Shown piece by piece: positions 41,045 to 50,738 of a DNA stretch of 64,000 nucleotides. How positions within the stretch are numbered: position 1 is the first letter of the stretch; each line of letters starts with the position of its first letter. The position numbers were made by a program, and so were the translations under genes. Under the pieces are notes generated by a model. It worked only from the letters and a program-made list of their open reading frames with translations, made no database searches and was not told the origin of the DNA. The stretch comes from a bacterium (GTDB lineage: Bacteria; Bacillota; Bacilli; Lactobacillales; Streptococcaceae), in the NCBI GenBank assembly GCA_905221205.1, contig CAJNCG010000001.1:372001-436000 (forward strand), given 5' to 3'.

Positions 41045-43195
41045 GTGAGAATTAATTTTAACAAAATCCAAAAAGCCATCGGTACCAGACTGGGTTTTGT
41101 CCTAACCCTTTTAATCCTCTATTGGCTCAAAACCTTATTAGCCTATACCGTTGACTTTAATTTAGATATTCAAGTAGGAAAATTGCAAGGAAATTACCTT
41201 GCCTTTATCGCTTTCTTCAATCCCCTTCCCTTGGGGCTACTCCTGCTGGCTCTAGCCCTCTACGCTCGGTCAACCAAGATTTTTTATAGTCTTAGTATTG
41301 CTATTTACAGCCTTTTGTTTATTTGGCTCTATTCTAATGTCTTTTACTATCGAGAATTTAGCGACTTTATCACGGCTAATACCATGAAGGTGGTCAGCAA
41401 GGTATCTGTTGGTACTGCGGAACTAGAGTTACTGCGTCCTTGGGATTTCATCTATTATATGGATTTCCCACTGATGGCTTTTCTTTTCTTTAAAAAATTT
41501 ATCCAGCTGGATAGGAGACCTTTCAAATTCCGCTCAAGTGTTGCTATCACTGCACTCTCAGCCCTGCTCTTTTCGGCTAATCTTTTCTTGGCTGAAATTG
41601 AGCGTCCCGATCTCCTGTCACGAGGATTTTCGAATTATTATGTTGTTCGTGCCCTCAGTTTACCCGCCTTTTTAGGTTATAGTGCCAACCAATCCTATAG
41701 CGCTAACAAGGAACGCGCCAAGGCCTCCGAGACCGACCTGCAACCTATTACAGATTATATTCAAGAGCATTCGGCTAAGCCCAATCCAGACTATTTTGGC
41801 TTGGCCAAAGGAAAAAATGTGATTTATATCCACTTGGAGAGTTTCCAGCAATTTCTTCTTGACTATAAACTCAACCTAGATGGAACTGAGCATGAAGTCA
41901 CTCCCTTCCTCAATTCCCTCTACCATTCGCAATCCACCCTAGCCTTTTCAAATATCTTGAACCAAGTCAAGGCTGGTAAGACCTCAGATGCGGAAACCAT
42001 GCTGGAGACCGGTTTGTTTGGGCTTGACCAAGGTTCCTTTATGGTCAACTACGGAGGTACCAATACCCAACAGGCAGCGCCTTTTATCCTATCAAAAAAC
42101 GGCTACCAATCAAGTGCTGTCTTTCACGGTAATATCGGGACCTTCTGGAACCGAAATACGACCTACAAACAATGGGGCTACCAATACTTCTTTGATGCAT
42201 CCTATTTCACCAAGCAAGACAGTAGCAATTCTTTCCAATATGGTTTAAATGATAAAATCATGATGAAAGATTCTATCCAATATCTGGAGCATTTACAGCA
42301 GCCTTTCTATGCTAAGTATATCACGGTGTCCAATCACTATCCCTATGCTAGCAATCTGACTGGCGATGAGCTTGGTTTCCCCTTGGCCAAAACCAAAGAT
42401 GAAACTATCAATGGCTACTTCCAAACAGCCAACTATCTGGATAGTGCTATCAAGGCCTTCTTTGACTATCTCAAAGAAAGTGGCCTCTATGAAAATTCTA
42501 TCATCGTCATTTACGGAGACCATTATGGCATTTCCAATTCCCGCAATCCTGACCTGGCACCATTGATCGGAAAGACATCTGAGAATTGGTCTAATTACGA
42601 CAATGCCATGTTGCAACGAGTGCCTTTTATGGTGGTCATGCCTGGTTATGAAAAGGGACAAATCATCACTACCTACGGTGGACAAATCGATATCTTACCG
42701 ACTCTCGAACACCTCCTTGGTATTGAGTCCAATTCCTTCCTCCAAGTTGGACAAGACCTCCTATCACCAGATCATCAAGAAATCGTTGCCTTTCGAACTG
42801 CCAATTCCTTCGTCACACCTAAATACACCAGTTATGACGGACGAACCTACTATACTGAGAGCGGTCTTGAAATCAGTAATCTTGATGAACAAGCTCAGAC
42901 TGAACTAGAAATCGTTCGTCAAGCAGCCAGTCAACAGCTGAAAATTAGCGACCAGATTCAAACTGGCGATTTGATACGTTTCTACCAAGCAGATCATCTT
43001 GGAAAAGTTGATACAGAAAGTATTTCTTACCTCAATTCTTTACCCATTCTGCAAAAGATTGAGCAAGAAAAAGGTAGTCAATCAACGAGCCTCTTTAGCC
43101 AACGACAAGGCAAAACTAGTACTGACCTCTTCAAGGCACCAAGTTACCAAGAACTCCACCCAGAGTCGGCAGAAACCGAATCAAAATCACAATAA
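41045..43195 (+). CDS. LtaS-like membrane sulfatase-fold phosphoglycerol transferase
   Basis: A 716-residue protein with five N-terminal membrane helices (within about 14-200) and an outer sulfatase-fold domain (about 255-590). The nucleophile Thr313 lies in AGKTSDAETML, and YGDHYGIS supplies metal ligands, both as in lipoteichoic acid synthases. LtaS polymerises glycerol phosphate from phosphatidylglycerol. A low-complexity polar C-terminal tail (about 640-716) is unusual. Start is GTG at 41045, seven bases behind AGGAAG; the nearby ATG is out of frame and stops at once. Its role in an organism that should make choline-containing teichoic acid is open. Confidence 0.85.
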   Translation: MRINFNKIQKAIGTRLGFVLTLLILYWLKTLLAYTVDFNLDIQVGKLQGNYLAFIAFFNPLPLGLLLLALALYARSTKIFYSLSIAIYSLLFIWLYSNVFYYREFSDFITANTMKVVSKVSVGTAELELLRPWDFIYYMDFPLMAFLFFKKFIQLDRRPFKFRSSVAITALSALLFSANLFLAEIERPDLLSRGFSNYYVVRALSLPAFLGYSANQSYSANKERAKASETDLQPITDYIQEHSAKPNPDYFGLAKGKNVIYIHLESFQQFLLDYKLNLDGTEHEVTPFLNSLYHSQSTLAFSNILNQVKAGKTSDAETMLETGLFGLDQGSFMVNYGGTNTQQAAPFILSKNGYQSSAVFHGNIGTFWNRNTTYKQWGYQYFFDASYFTKQDSSNSFQYGLNDKIMMKDSIQYLEHLQQPFYAKYITVSNHYPYASNLTGDELGFPLAKTKDETINGYFQTANYLDSAIKAFFDYLKESGLYENSIIVIYGDHYGISNSRNPDLAPLIGKTSENWSNYDNAMLQRVPFMVVMPGYEKGQIITTYGGQIDILPTLEHLLGIESNSFLQVGQDLLSPDHQEIVAFRTANSFVTPKYTSYDGRTYYTESGLEISNLDEQAQTELEIVRQAASQQLKISDQIQTGDLIRFYQADHLGKVDTESISYLNSLPILQKIEQEKGSQSTSLFSQRQGKTSTDLFKAPSYQELHPESAETESKSQ

Positions 43196-43197
43196 AA

Positions 43198-43224
43198 AAT
43201 GCTCTTCCGCTTTGGAGGAGCATT
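43198..43224 (+). terminator. terminator of the LtaS-like gene
   Basis: Eleven-base stem (43198-43208 with 43214-43224, one mismatch) and 5-base loop, then CTTTTTATC. A-rich left flank may also serve the converging ABC transcript. Confidence 0.8.
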
Positions 43225-43253
43225 CTTTTTATCAAAGATAGTAACCAACTATC

Positions 43254-44888
43254 TCATCTTTTTTCTATTTCTGCCAATATGCGTGACAGGTAGTAATGAT
43301 AGCCAAAAATAGCAAGACCAAGCAAGAGGATAAGAGCTCCTACTCCCAAGCTGATGGCAAGGACAGGGGAGAGAGACTGAACCAAGAATGAACTCACAAT
43401 GACTGAAATCAACAAAATCAAACCATAAATTAATAGTAAAACCATTGCTACTATACGATTTGAACGGTTCACCAAGTCCGTAATGCTACTCCAATTGGTT
43501 GACAGATTTTTCACATCCTTAAAGTAGTGGTGGCAAGAAAGGATGACACTGGCAAGGGTCCAGACTACAAGAAGGTAAATCATCGAAAGGATGGGCAAGC
43601 CTAGATATAGAGAAAGACCAAGTAAAATCAGAACTGGTAAAAAGGACTGGACAGCAAATATAATCCAAAATTTCACTTTCACATAACGAGCGAAGTCAAA
43701 GGGTAAACTCTTAAGAAAATCAACATTTTCCCTCTCCAAGGACAAGGCAATTGCAGGCAGGCTGGTGATATTGTTATTGACAACTGCTATAAACATTCCT
43801 ACAAAAAACAAGGGTAACCAGTATGGAGGATGAATATCTGGAACTAACTGATAATCTCGGAGTTTGGAAACCAGACCGATCATCATGAGATAAGGAAGGA
43901 AAGCACTTGTAAAAAGCACTGTAATCACGCCAGTCCCCTGTCCCAAGAGGGAGAGGTTATAGCGCAAAGCCATACGGAAAAAGCCCTTTTTAGTAGTTGA
44001 AATCCTCTCCTTACTACGACGTTCTTTTACGACCTTCTCCTCACTGTTAAGTAGGATCACGTCATAAAAATGAGGAAGAACTTTCTTTTTGGTCAGGTAA
44101 AGCAAGAAAACAGTTAGAATTATCCAAGCGAGCAGACCCACTAAGGCCTCTGTCGAAAAAGGCTCCACTGCTATTTTGTAAAAGAGATGAAGAGGATAAA
44201 GGAGAAATGGAATGTCACTAACTTTGTCAACAATACTTCCAGAAGTCGACTGTAGAAAGAAGACAAATATTAAAGGTATGAGAACTCCTATCCCAATCAT
44301 CACATTCGAAAAAATAGACTGATACTTTCTGAAGACCGTAGTCTGAGCCAAGAAATGTACTGCCACTACCATCACTAAAGTAACAGAGACAAATAATAAG
44401 GCTAAGGACAGTAGCATCAAAGGCAAACCCAGCCAAAGAGAAGGAGCTAGCCTAATATAGAGGACTAGAAAATAAGCTGGGATTGGTATAATTCCAGCTA
44501 GAGCTGGCAAAAGGACAGACAGTCCTTTAGCGATTATAATCTCTGATTCTTTAAAGGCATAGGGCCTATACGATGCCAAGTCCTTACTCTCATAAAAGAC
44601 ATTGTAAAATGCAGTGAAAGAAGTTGAAAAGGCAATCACTAGAAAAATAGCAACCATGAAACTAAAATGAACAGGCCTTTCCTCAAAAGGAAAACGAAAT
44701 GCTATATTACTAAAAAAGATAAGTAATAAAAGACTGGAAAAAATGTAAGAACTTAGGACTCTAGCGGAAACATTTACTTTTTTTCCAGGATTCTTAGCCT
44801 GCTTCTTTCGTAGGTTAGCCAGATTAGCTTCTTGAGATGAATAGAGGATATTGATATCCACTAATTTTTTAATGACCTTGAGACGCAT
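43254..44888 (-). CDS. ABC-2-type exporter permease
   Basis: A 544-residue protein with about 12 to 14 hydrophobic helices and a long basic cytoplasmic segment near 265-300 (VVKERRSKERISTTKK). No ATPase domain. It must pair with the ATPase encoded just upstream, whose end it overlaps by 20 bases. MRLKVIKK at 44888 is chosen because GAGGAGG is placed directly ahead. Substrate unknown; such pairs export drugs, lipids or peptides. Confidence 0.8.
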   Translation of the reverse strand: MRLKVIKKLVDINILYSSQEANLANLRKKQAKNPGKKVNVSARVLSSYIFSSLLLLIFFSNIAFRFPFEERPVHFSFMVAIFLVIAFSTSFTAFYNVFYESKDLASYRPYAFKESEIIIAKGLSVLLPALAGIIPIPAYFLVLYIRLAPSLWLGLPLMLLSLALLFVSVTLVMVVAVHFLAQTTVFRKYQSIFSNVMIGIGVLIPLIFVFFLQSTSGSIVDKVSDIPFLLYPLHLFYKIAVEPFSTEALVGLLAWIILTVFLLYLTKKKVLPHFYDVILLNSEEKVVKERRSKERISTTKKGFFRMALRYNLSLLGQGTGVITVLFTSAFLPYLMMIGLVSKLRDYQLVPDIHPPYWLPLFFVGMFIAVVNNNITSLPAIALSLERENVDFLKSLPFDFARYVKVKFWIIFAVQSFLPVLILLGLSLYLGLPILSMIYLLVVWTLASVILSCHHYFKDVKNLSTNWSSITDLVNRSNRIVAMVLLLIYGLILLISVIVSSFLVQSLSPVLAISLGVGALILLLGLAIFGYHYYLSRILAEIEKR

Positions 44889-45618
44889 CTGAAACCTCCT
44901 CTTTTCTACCAGCAAGGCTAAGGTAGATACTTTCTAAAGACTGGTCTGGATGGTCTTTTCTCAAGTCCTCTACGCTACCACAATAAATCAAATGCCCTTT
45001 TTTCAAAATGGCAATCCGATCACAGACTTGCTCGGCCACCTCTAGAACATGGGTTGAAAACAAGACCGTCTTGCCTTTTTGTGCATGTTCCTTCATCATT
45101 TGCTTCAAATCAAAGGCAGCCTGGGGATCCAAACCAGTCAAGGGTTCGTCCAAGACCCAAATATCAGGATCAGACAAGAGTGCCCCGATGACAAAGACTT
45201 TCTGACGCATTCCGTGAGAGAGTGTTTCAATAACCTGATAACGATTTTCAGCAAAATCAAAAACGTTCAATAGCCTAGCTAGACTAGCTTCCAAGTCAGA
45301 GCTAGTCAGATCATAAGAGGAGGCGATTAATTCCCAAAATTCATTGGCCGTTAAGCGTAAAAATAAGTCAGGCGAGTCTGCTACGTAGCCAATCTTTCGT
45401 TTAATAGCCAAACGATTTTCCGATAAATCCTGACCGTCTACCAAAATACGACCACTGCTGGGCGAAATGATACTGACTAAGGATTTTATAGTGGTCGATT
45501 TTCCAGCCCCATTATGGCCAATCAAGCCCATAATCTCTCCATTTTTAATCTGCAAATTGAGATTACTCAAGGCCTCTTTATCACCATACAACTTACTAAC
45601 ATTTTGAAATTCAATCAT
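44869..45618 (-). CDS. ABC transporter ATP-binding protein
   Basis: A 249-residue ATPase with GHNGAGKST (35-43), signature LSHGMRQK, Walker B WVLDEPLTGLDP and H-loop STHVLEVAE. The LSHGM signature is typical of the ABC-2 exporter branch. Overlaps the permease gene, so the two form one transporter. Transcribed from a promoter that carries a cre candidate, implying repression on preferred sugars. Confidence 0.9.
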   Translation of the reverse strand: MIEFQNVSKLYGDKEALSNLNLQIKNGEIMGLIGHNGAGKSTTIKSLVSIISPSSGRILVDGQDLSENRLAIKRKIGYVADSPDLFLRLTANEFWELIASSYDLTSSDLEASLARLLNVFDFAENRYQVIETLSHGMRQKVFVIGALLSDPDIWVLDEPLTGLDPQAAFDLKQMMKEHAQKGKTVLFSTHVLEVAEQVCDRIAILKKGHLIYCGSVEDLRKDHPDQSLESIYLSLAGRKEEVSDASQGH

Positions 45619-45655
45619 GAGAATTCTCCTCTCTTTATCTATGTAATTTACTATA

Positions 45656-45683
45656 ATTATAGCGCTTTCATTTTAAAAATCAA
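45656..45683 (-). promoter_or_regulatory. ABC exporter promoter with cre candidate
   Basis: TTGATT -35 (about 45678-45683), 16-base spacer, TATAAT (45656-45661) on the minus strand. ATGAAAGCGCTATAAT across the spacer and -10 fits the CcpA consensus WTGNNARCGNWWWCAW except one position (A for C). The site would cover the -10. Confidence 0.6.
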
Positions 45684-45724
45684 CATTTTATATAAAATAG
45701 TCAAAAACTTATTATTCAGTTTTA

Positions 45725-45762
45725 CGCAAACGTTTGAGCTAACCGATACTTTATGATAGAAT
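45725..45762 (+). promoter_or_regulatory. alpha-amylase promoter with MalR-like operator
   Basis: TTGAGC (45734-45739), 17-base spacer and extended TAGAAT (45757-45762, preceded by TGA). A palindrome CAAACGTTTG (45727-45736), extended to CGCAAACGTTTGAG, overlaps the -35. This resembles the operator I recall for the LacI-family maltose regulator MalR in pneumococcus. Confidence 0.6.
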
Positions 45763-45795
45763 AAAGAACAAGATTGACAAGTAAGAGGAAAAACA

Positions 45796-47250
45796 ATGCA
45801 AAATCAAACACTCATGCAATACTTTGAATGGTATCTGCCCCACGACGGTCAGCACTGGACGCATCTAGCTGAAGATGCTCCACACCTAGCTGATCTCGGT
45901 ATCAGCCATGTCTGGATGCCACCAGCTTTCAAGGCTACCAATGAAAAAGATGTAGGTTATGGGGTCTATGACTTATTCGACCTAGGCGAGTTTAACCAAA
46001 AAGGAACTGTCCGCACCAAATATGGTTTTAAAGAAGACTATCTTCAAGCTATTCAAGCCCTAAAAGCGCAGGGAATTCAACCCATGGCCGATGTAGTGCT
46101 CAACCACAAGGCTGCTGCTGATCACATGGAAGCCTTTCAGGTTATTGAAGTGGATCCTGTAGACCGTACAGTTGAACTTGGGGAACCCTTCACCATCAAT
46201 GGCTGGACTAGCTTTACCTTCGATGGTCGCCAAGATACCTATAATGACTTCCACTGGCACTGGTACCACTTCACCGGTACAGACTATGATGCCAAACGCC
46301 GAAAGTCTGGGATTTATCTGATTCAAGGAGACAACAAGGGTTGGGCAAATGAGGAATTGGTCGATAATGAAAACGGTAACTATGACTACCTCATGTATGC
46401 CGACCTAGACTTTAAACATCCTGAAGTCATCCAAAATATCTATGACTGGGCTGACTGGTTCATGGAAACGACTGGTGTAGCTGGTTTCCGCCTGGATGCC
46501 GTCAAACACATCGACTCTTTCTTCATGAGCAATTTTATCCGTGATATGAAGGAAAAATATGGTCAAGATTTCTATGTGTTCGGTGAATTTTGGAACCCCG
46601 ACAAGGAAGCCAATCTAGACTATCTTGAAAAAACGGAAGAACGCTTTGACCTTGTTGATGTTCGTCTCCACCAAAATCTCTTTGAAGCCAGTCAAGCTGG
46701 CGCAAACTATGACCTTCGTGGTATTTTCACAGATAGCTTGGTTGAACTCAAACCTGACAAGGCTGTAACCTTTGTCGACAACCACGATACCCAACGAGGA
46801 CAAGCCCTTGAATCAACTGTTGAAGAATGGTTCAAGCCATCAGCCTATGCCCTCATTCTATTACGTCAAAATGGACTGCCATGTGTCTTTTACGGAGACT
46901 ACTATGGAATTTCAGGCAAATACGCCCAAGAAGATTTCAAAGAAGTCCTTGACCGCCTCCTATCCATCCGAAAAGACTTGGCCTATGGAGAACAAACAGA
47001 CTACTTTGATGACGCTAACTGTGTCGGTTGGGTACGTTCAGGTGCTGAAAATCAATCCCCAATCGCAGTCCTTATCTCAAATGACCAAGAAAACAGCAAG
47101 TCAATGTTTATCGGCCAAGAATGTGCTAACCAAACCTTTGTAGATTTACTTGAAAACCACCAAGGTCAAGTTACAATTGATGAAGAAGGTTATGGACAAT
47201 TCCCTGTCTCAGCTGCTTCAGTAAGTGTCTGGGCAGCTAATACTATTTAA
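45796..47250 (+). CDS. cytoplasmic alpha-amylase (GH13)
   Basis: A 484-residue intracellular amylase that degrades maltodextrins or glycogen-like glucans; it has no signal peptide. GH13 signatures: ADVVLNHKA (about 95-103), GFRLDAVKHI with nucleophile Asp (about 234-243), FGEFWN with the acid/base Glu (about 263-268) and FVDNHDTQ (about 324-331). Codon use is favourable. It is monocistronic with its own promoter and terminator, and probably controlled by a LacI-type repressor. Confidence 0.95.
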   Translation: MQNQTLMQYFEWYLPHDGQHWTHLAEDAPHLADLGISHVWMPPAFKATNEKDVGYGVYDLFDLGEFNQKGTVRTKYGFKEDYLQAIQALKAQGIQPMADVVLNHKAAADHMEAFQVIEVDPVDRTVELGEPFTINGWTSFTFDGRQDTYNDFHWHWYHFTGTDYDAKRRKSGIYLIQGDNKGWANEELVDNENGNYDYLMYADLDFKHPEVIQNIYDWADWFMETTGVAGFRLDAVKHIDSFFMSNFIRDMKEKYGQDFYVFGEFWNPDKEANLDYLEKTEERFDLVDVRLHQNLFEASQAGANYDLRGIFTDSLVELKPDKAVTFVDNHDTQRGQALESTVEEWFKPSAYALILLRQNGLPCVFYGDYYGISGKYAQEDFKEVLDRLLSIRKDLAYGEQTDYFDDANCVGWVRSGAENQSPIAVLISNDQENSKSMFIGQECANQTFVDLLENHQGQVTIDEEGYGQFPVSAASVSVWAANTI

Positions 47251-47265
47251 TAGTTCATAATATTC

Positions 47266-47291
47266 AAGCCAGATCCAATCAGATTTGGCTT
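47266..47291 (+). terminator. alpha-amylase terminator
   Basis: Ten-base stem with one G-U pair (47266-47275 with 47282-47291) and a 6-base loop, followed by TTTTTTG. Confidence 0.8.
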
Positions 47292-47305
47292 TTTTGTATT
47301 CACAA

Positions 47306-47333
47306 AAAGACCTACCCAAATGGATAGATCTTT
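47306..47333 (-). terminator. alaS terminator
   Basis: Imperfect stem AAAGA-CTA-CC against GG-TAG-TCTTT followed by a T run on the minus strand, just after alaS. Confidence 0.7.
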
Positions 47334-47339
47334 ACTTGA

Positions 47340-49958
47340 TTACAATTTACCTGCTACCGCATCCAACAATTCTTGAATTTTAGCTTGGTTGCTTCCTCCT
47401 GCCATGGCCATGTCTGGTTTACCACCACCACGTCCATCGACGATTGGTGCCAATTCTTTGACAAGGTTTCCTGCATGAAGGTCTTTTGTCTTGCTTGCTA
47501 CAAGGACATTGACTTTGTCTCCGATAGCGGCAACTAGGACAAGCACGTCAGAGTAGTCTTTTTGTTTCCAGTTATCCGCAAAGGTACGAAGGGCACCTGC
47601 GTCTGATACAGACACTTGGCTAGCAATGTAACGGTGACCGTTGACTTCCTTAACATCCTTGAAGATGTCGCCTGCAGCTGCAGCTGCGGCTTTTTCTTTC
47701 AACTCAGCATTTTCTTTTTGAAGTTGACGAAGTTGTTCTTGAAGTCCTTCCACCTTGTGAGGGACTTCTTTAAGTTGAGGTGCTTTAAGAGTTGCTGCGA
47801 CAGCTTTAAGAGCGTCTTCTTGTTCGCGGTAGGCTTCAAAGGCTTCCTTACCAGTAACTGCCAAGATACGACGCGTTCCTGATCCGATTCCTTCTTCTTT
47901 GACGATCTTGAAGAGACCAATCTCAGAAGTGTTGCCAACGTGGGTACCACCACAAAGCTCGATAGAGTAGTCACCGATAGTAACAACACGGACTTCCTTA
48001 CCGTATTTCTCACCAAAGAGAGCCATAGCTCCCATTTCTTTGGCAGTATCAATATCCGTTTCAACTGTCTTAACCTCAAGAGCTTCCCAAATTTTCTCGT
48101 TGACTTGCTGTTCAATGGCACGCAATTCTTCAGTAGTTACTGCTTGGAAGTGGGTAAAGTCAAAGCGAAGGAATTCGACTTCGTTAAGAGATCCCGCTTG
48201 TGTTGCGTGATTTCCAAGGATATTGTGAAGGGCAGCGTGAAGCAAGTGAGTCGCAGTGTGATTTTTCATGACACGGTGACGACGATTTGTATCGATTGCC
48301 AAGGTATATTCTTGGTTCAAGGCAAGCGGTGCAAGAACATCAACAGTGTGAAGAGCTTGTCCGTTTGGAGCTTTTTGAACATTTGTCACAGTAGCCACAA
48401 CCTTGCCTGACTCATCCAAGATTTGTCCATGGTCAGCTACCTGTCCACCCATTTCAGCGTAGAATGGTGTTTCTGCAAAGATAAGTGAGGCAGTTCCTTC
48501 AGATACAACTTCTACTTCTGCATTGTCAGCCACGATAGCCACCAATTTAGAAGACAATTGGCTAGCATTGTAGTTGAAGACACTTTCTACAGTGATGTTT
48601 TGAAGGGTTTCATTTTGCATACCCATTGAACCACCTTTAACAGCTGAGGCACGCGCGCGTTCTTGCTGTTCTTTCATGGCTGCTTCAAAACCTTCACGGT
48701 CTACAGTCATACCAGCTTCTTCAGCGATTTCTTCAGTCAATTCAACTGGGAATCCATAAGTATCATAAAGTTTGAATACATCTGAACCAGCAATGACAGA
48801 TTGACCTTTTTCTTTCAAGTCAGCTACGATGCCTTGGGCAAAGTGTTGACCTGAGTGAAGGGTACGAGCAAATGACTCTTCTTCGCTCTTAACGATTTTT
48901 TCAATAAAGTCACGTTTTTCAAGCACTTCTGGGTAGTAGCTTTCCATGATTTTTCCAACAGTTGGAACCAGTTTGTAAAGGAAAGGCTCGTTGATACCCA
49001 ATTTTTGACCGTGCATAGAGGCACGACGGAGCAGACGACGAAGGACATAACCACGGCCTTCATTTCCTGGAAGGGCACCATCACCGATAGCAAATGAAAG
49101 GGAACGGATGTGGTCAGCGATGACCTTGAAGCTCATGTTGTCGCCATCTTGGTCATAAACCTTACCAGACAATTTCTCCACTTCACGAATGATTGGCATG
49201 AAGAGGTCTGTTTCAAAGTTTGTCTTAGCCCCTTGGATAACCGCCACCAAACGCTCCAAACCAGCGCCCGTATCAATGTTTTTGTGTGGCAATTCCTTGT
49301 ACTCGCTACGAGGAACAGCTGGATCTGCGTTAAATTGTGACAAAACGATGTTCCAGATTTCAATGTAACGGTCATTTTCGATATCTTCTGCAAGGAGACG
49401 AAGACCGATATTTTCTGGGTCAAATGCTTCTCCACGGTCAAAGAAAATCTCTGTATCTGGTCCAGAAGGTCCCGCACCGATTTCCCAGAAGTTATCTTCA
49501 ATCGGAATCAAGTGACTTGGATCCACTCCAACTTCAATCCAGCGGTTGTAAGAATCTTTATCGTCTGGATAGTAAGTCATGTAAAGTTTTTCAGCTGGGA
49601 AATCAAACCATTCAGGGCTTGTCAAAAGCTCATAAGCCCAAGTAATGGCTTCATCACGGAAATAATCACCGATAGAGAAGTTCCCCAACATTTCAAACAT
49701 GGTATGGTGACGTGCTGTCTTCCCTACGTTTTCGATATCATTGGTACGGATGGCTTTTTGTGCATTGGTAATACGTGGATTTTCAGGAATAATGGTTCCG
49801 TCAAAGTATTTCTTAAGGGTTGCTACCCCAGAGTTGATCCACAAAAGTGTTGGATCATTTACAGGAACCAAGCTCACTGATGGTTCTACAGAGTGACCTT
49901 TGGTCGCCCAGAAATCAAGCCACATTTGGCGGACTTGTGCACTAGATAGTTGTTTCAT
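47340..49958 (-). CDS. alaS: alanyl-tRNA synthetase
   Basis: Charges tRNA-Ala and edits mischarged serine or glycine. The 872-residue length is standard. It has the class II catalytic domain (about 1-240), the editing-site metal ligands in [11 protein letters not shown] (about 563-573) and CGGTHVG (about 665-671), and a C-terminal coiled/DHHA1 region with [16 protein letters not shown] is behind AAGGAG. It follows a LURP-one-related gene 20 bases downstream, under the T-box leader. Confidence 0.97.
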   Translation of the reverse strand: MKQLSSAQVRQMWLDFWATKGHSVEPSVSLVPVNDPTLLWINSGVATLKKYFDGTIIPENPRITNAQKAIRTNDIENVGKTARHHTMFEMLGNFSIGDYFRDEAITWAYELLTSPEWFDFPAEKLYMTYYPDDKDSYNRWIEVGVDPSHLIPIEDNFWEIGAGPSGPDTEIFFDRGEAFDPENIGLRLLAEDIENDRYIEIWNIVLSQFNADPAVPRSEYKELPHKNIDTGAGLERLVAVIQGAKTNFETDLFMPIIREVEKLSGKVYDQDGDNMSFKVIADHIRSLSFAIGDGALPGNEGRGYVLRRLLRRASMHGQKLGINEPFLYKLVPTVGKIMESYYPEVLEKRDFIEKIVKSEEESFARTLHSGQHFAQGIVADLKEKGQSVIAGSDVFKLYDTYGFPVELTEEIAEEAGMTVDREGFEAAMKEQQERARASAVKGGSMGMQNETLQNITVESVFNYNASQLSSKLVAIVADNAEVEVVSEGTASLIFAETPFYAEMGGQVADHGQILDESGKVVATVTNVQKAPNGQALHTVDVLAPLALNQEYTLAIDTNRRHRVMKNHTATHLLHAALHNILGNHATQAGSLNEVEFLRFDFTHFQAVTTEELRAIEQQVNEKIWEALEVKTVETDIDTAKEMGAMALFGEKYGKEVRVVTIGDYSIELCGGTHVGNTSEIGLFKIVKEEGIGSGTRRILAVTGKEAFEAYREQEDALKAVAATLKAPQLKEVPHKVEGLQEQLRQLQKENAELKEKAAAAAAGDIFKDVKEVNGHRYIASQVSVSDAGALRTFADNWKQKDYSDVLVLVAAIGDKVNVLVASKTKDLHAGNLVKELAPIVDGRGGGKPDMAMAGGSNQAKIQELLDAVAGKL

Positions 49959-49978
49959 ATTGTCTCCTTATTGCTTGT

Positions 49979-50464
49979 TTAATGTGATTGGCTTTCCAGC
50001 ATTTCCACGTAGTCAATCGCGACACAGAGAGAAATGACTAGGTCTGCATAAGCGTCCTCAAGAACCGTTACGGTATAGGTAGAGGTCAGATGAAAGAGTT
50101 CTTTCCTGATTTCCGCAATCAACTGATCACGATCATCCAGCAATTTGAAATCCAAATCCCAGATATTACCCTCGATACGAAGCCCAAGATTATCAAACTC
50201 ATACTTATCTCGCCAGAAGGTCAACTTCTTACGAATGACAAAACTCGAGCCATCCCGAAGCTGAATCTCAAAACGAGGAAGCAAGGTCAAGATTTCTTTA
50301 CTGATCTGACTGACCTGTTCACCATTAGCATCATAGATGGTAAAGGTTTTAGGAATCTTAAAAAATGATCCCTCCACCTGATAGGCGATTTCTCCCCTGT
50401 CATCCTTGATAGCGAAGCGCTCGCCTCCAAGACGAAACTTTTGTTTGACAAGAAATGTTTTCAT
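49979..50464 (-). CDS. LURP-one-related / YxjI-like protein
   Basis: A 161-residue protein of the LURP-one-related (Tubby-like beta-barrel) family, whose function in bacteria is unclear. It begins MKTFLVKQKFRLGGERFAIKDDRGE and has repeated short beta strands (YEVEG-like, IYDANGEQVSQI, FEIQLRDGSSFVIRKK). No signal peptide or membrane helix. ATG at 50464 is preceded by GGAGGTG. Between the alanine T-box and alaS it must be on the same transcript and so respond to alanine starvation. Reason for this pairing unknown. Confidence 0.78.
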   Translation of the reverse strand: MKTFLVKQKFRLGGERFAIKDDRGEIAYQVEGSFFKIPKTFTIYDANGEQVSQISKEILTLLPRFEIQLRDGSSFVIRKKLTFWRDKYEFDNLGLRIEGNIWDLDFKLLDDRDQLIAEIRKELFHLTSTYTVTVLEDAYADLVISLCVAIDYVEMLESQSH

Positions 50465-50479
50465 CAACACCTCCAAAAA

Positions 50480-50663
50480 TCAAAAGACAAGCTCATATCA
50501 CGAAGGGCGAAAAACCGCGGTACCACCTTCATTCAATGAACTTGTCATTCTCTTATTCTTATGCAATTGTATGATTGAGTAGCATGACTTCCTCGCTTAG
50601 ATGGCTCGCAGCACCGCCATTTCTCTGGACTAAGACAACTGAAAATCAATTCTCAACTTTCTT
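50480..50663 (-). promoter_or_regulatory. T-box riboswitch, alanine-specific
   Basis: On the minus strand GGTGGTACCGCGG (about 50514-50526) is the T-box sequence that pairs with the acceptor end of uncharged tRNA. An upstream stem I with AGAGAA, and the GCT codon at 50581-50583 (specifier for alanine, followed by A), fit tRNA-Ala. A downstream stem (GACAAG...CTTGTC) with a T run near 50490 is the terminator. It should allow transcription of the downstream genes when charged tRNA-Ala is short. Confidence 0.88.
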
Positions 50664-50692
50664 ATTATATCGTTTTTTTAAGTCTGCGTCAA
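50664..50692 (-). promoter_or_regulatory. promoter of the T-box operon
   Basis: TTGACG (50687-50692), 17-base spacer, TATAAT (50664-50669) on the minus strand. Confidence 0.85.
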
Positions 50693-50738
50693 CTGGAAAT
50701 GATCTCCATTGAATCAGACCAATTCCCTACATCTCCGA

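Noticed and set aside
47940-48410. 156-codon plus-strand frame opposite alaS
   Set aside because: Antisense to conserved alaS, no promoter or binding site; a shadow of codon bias.
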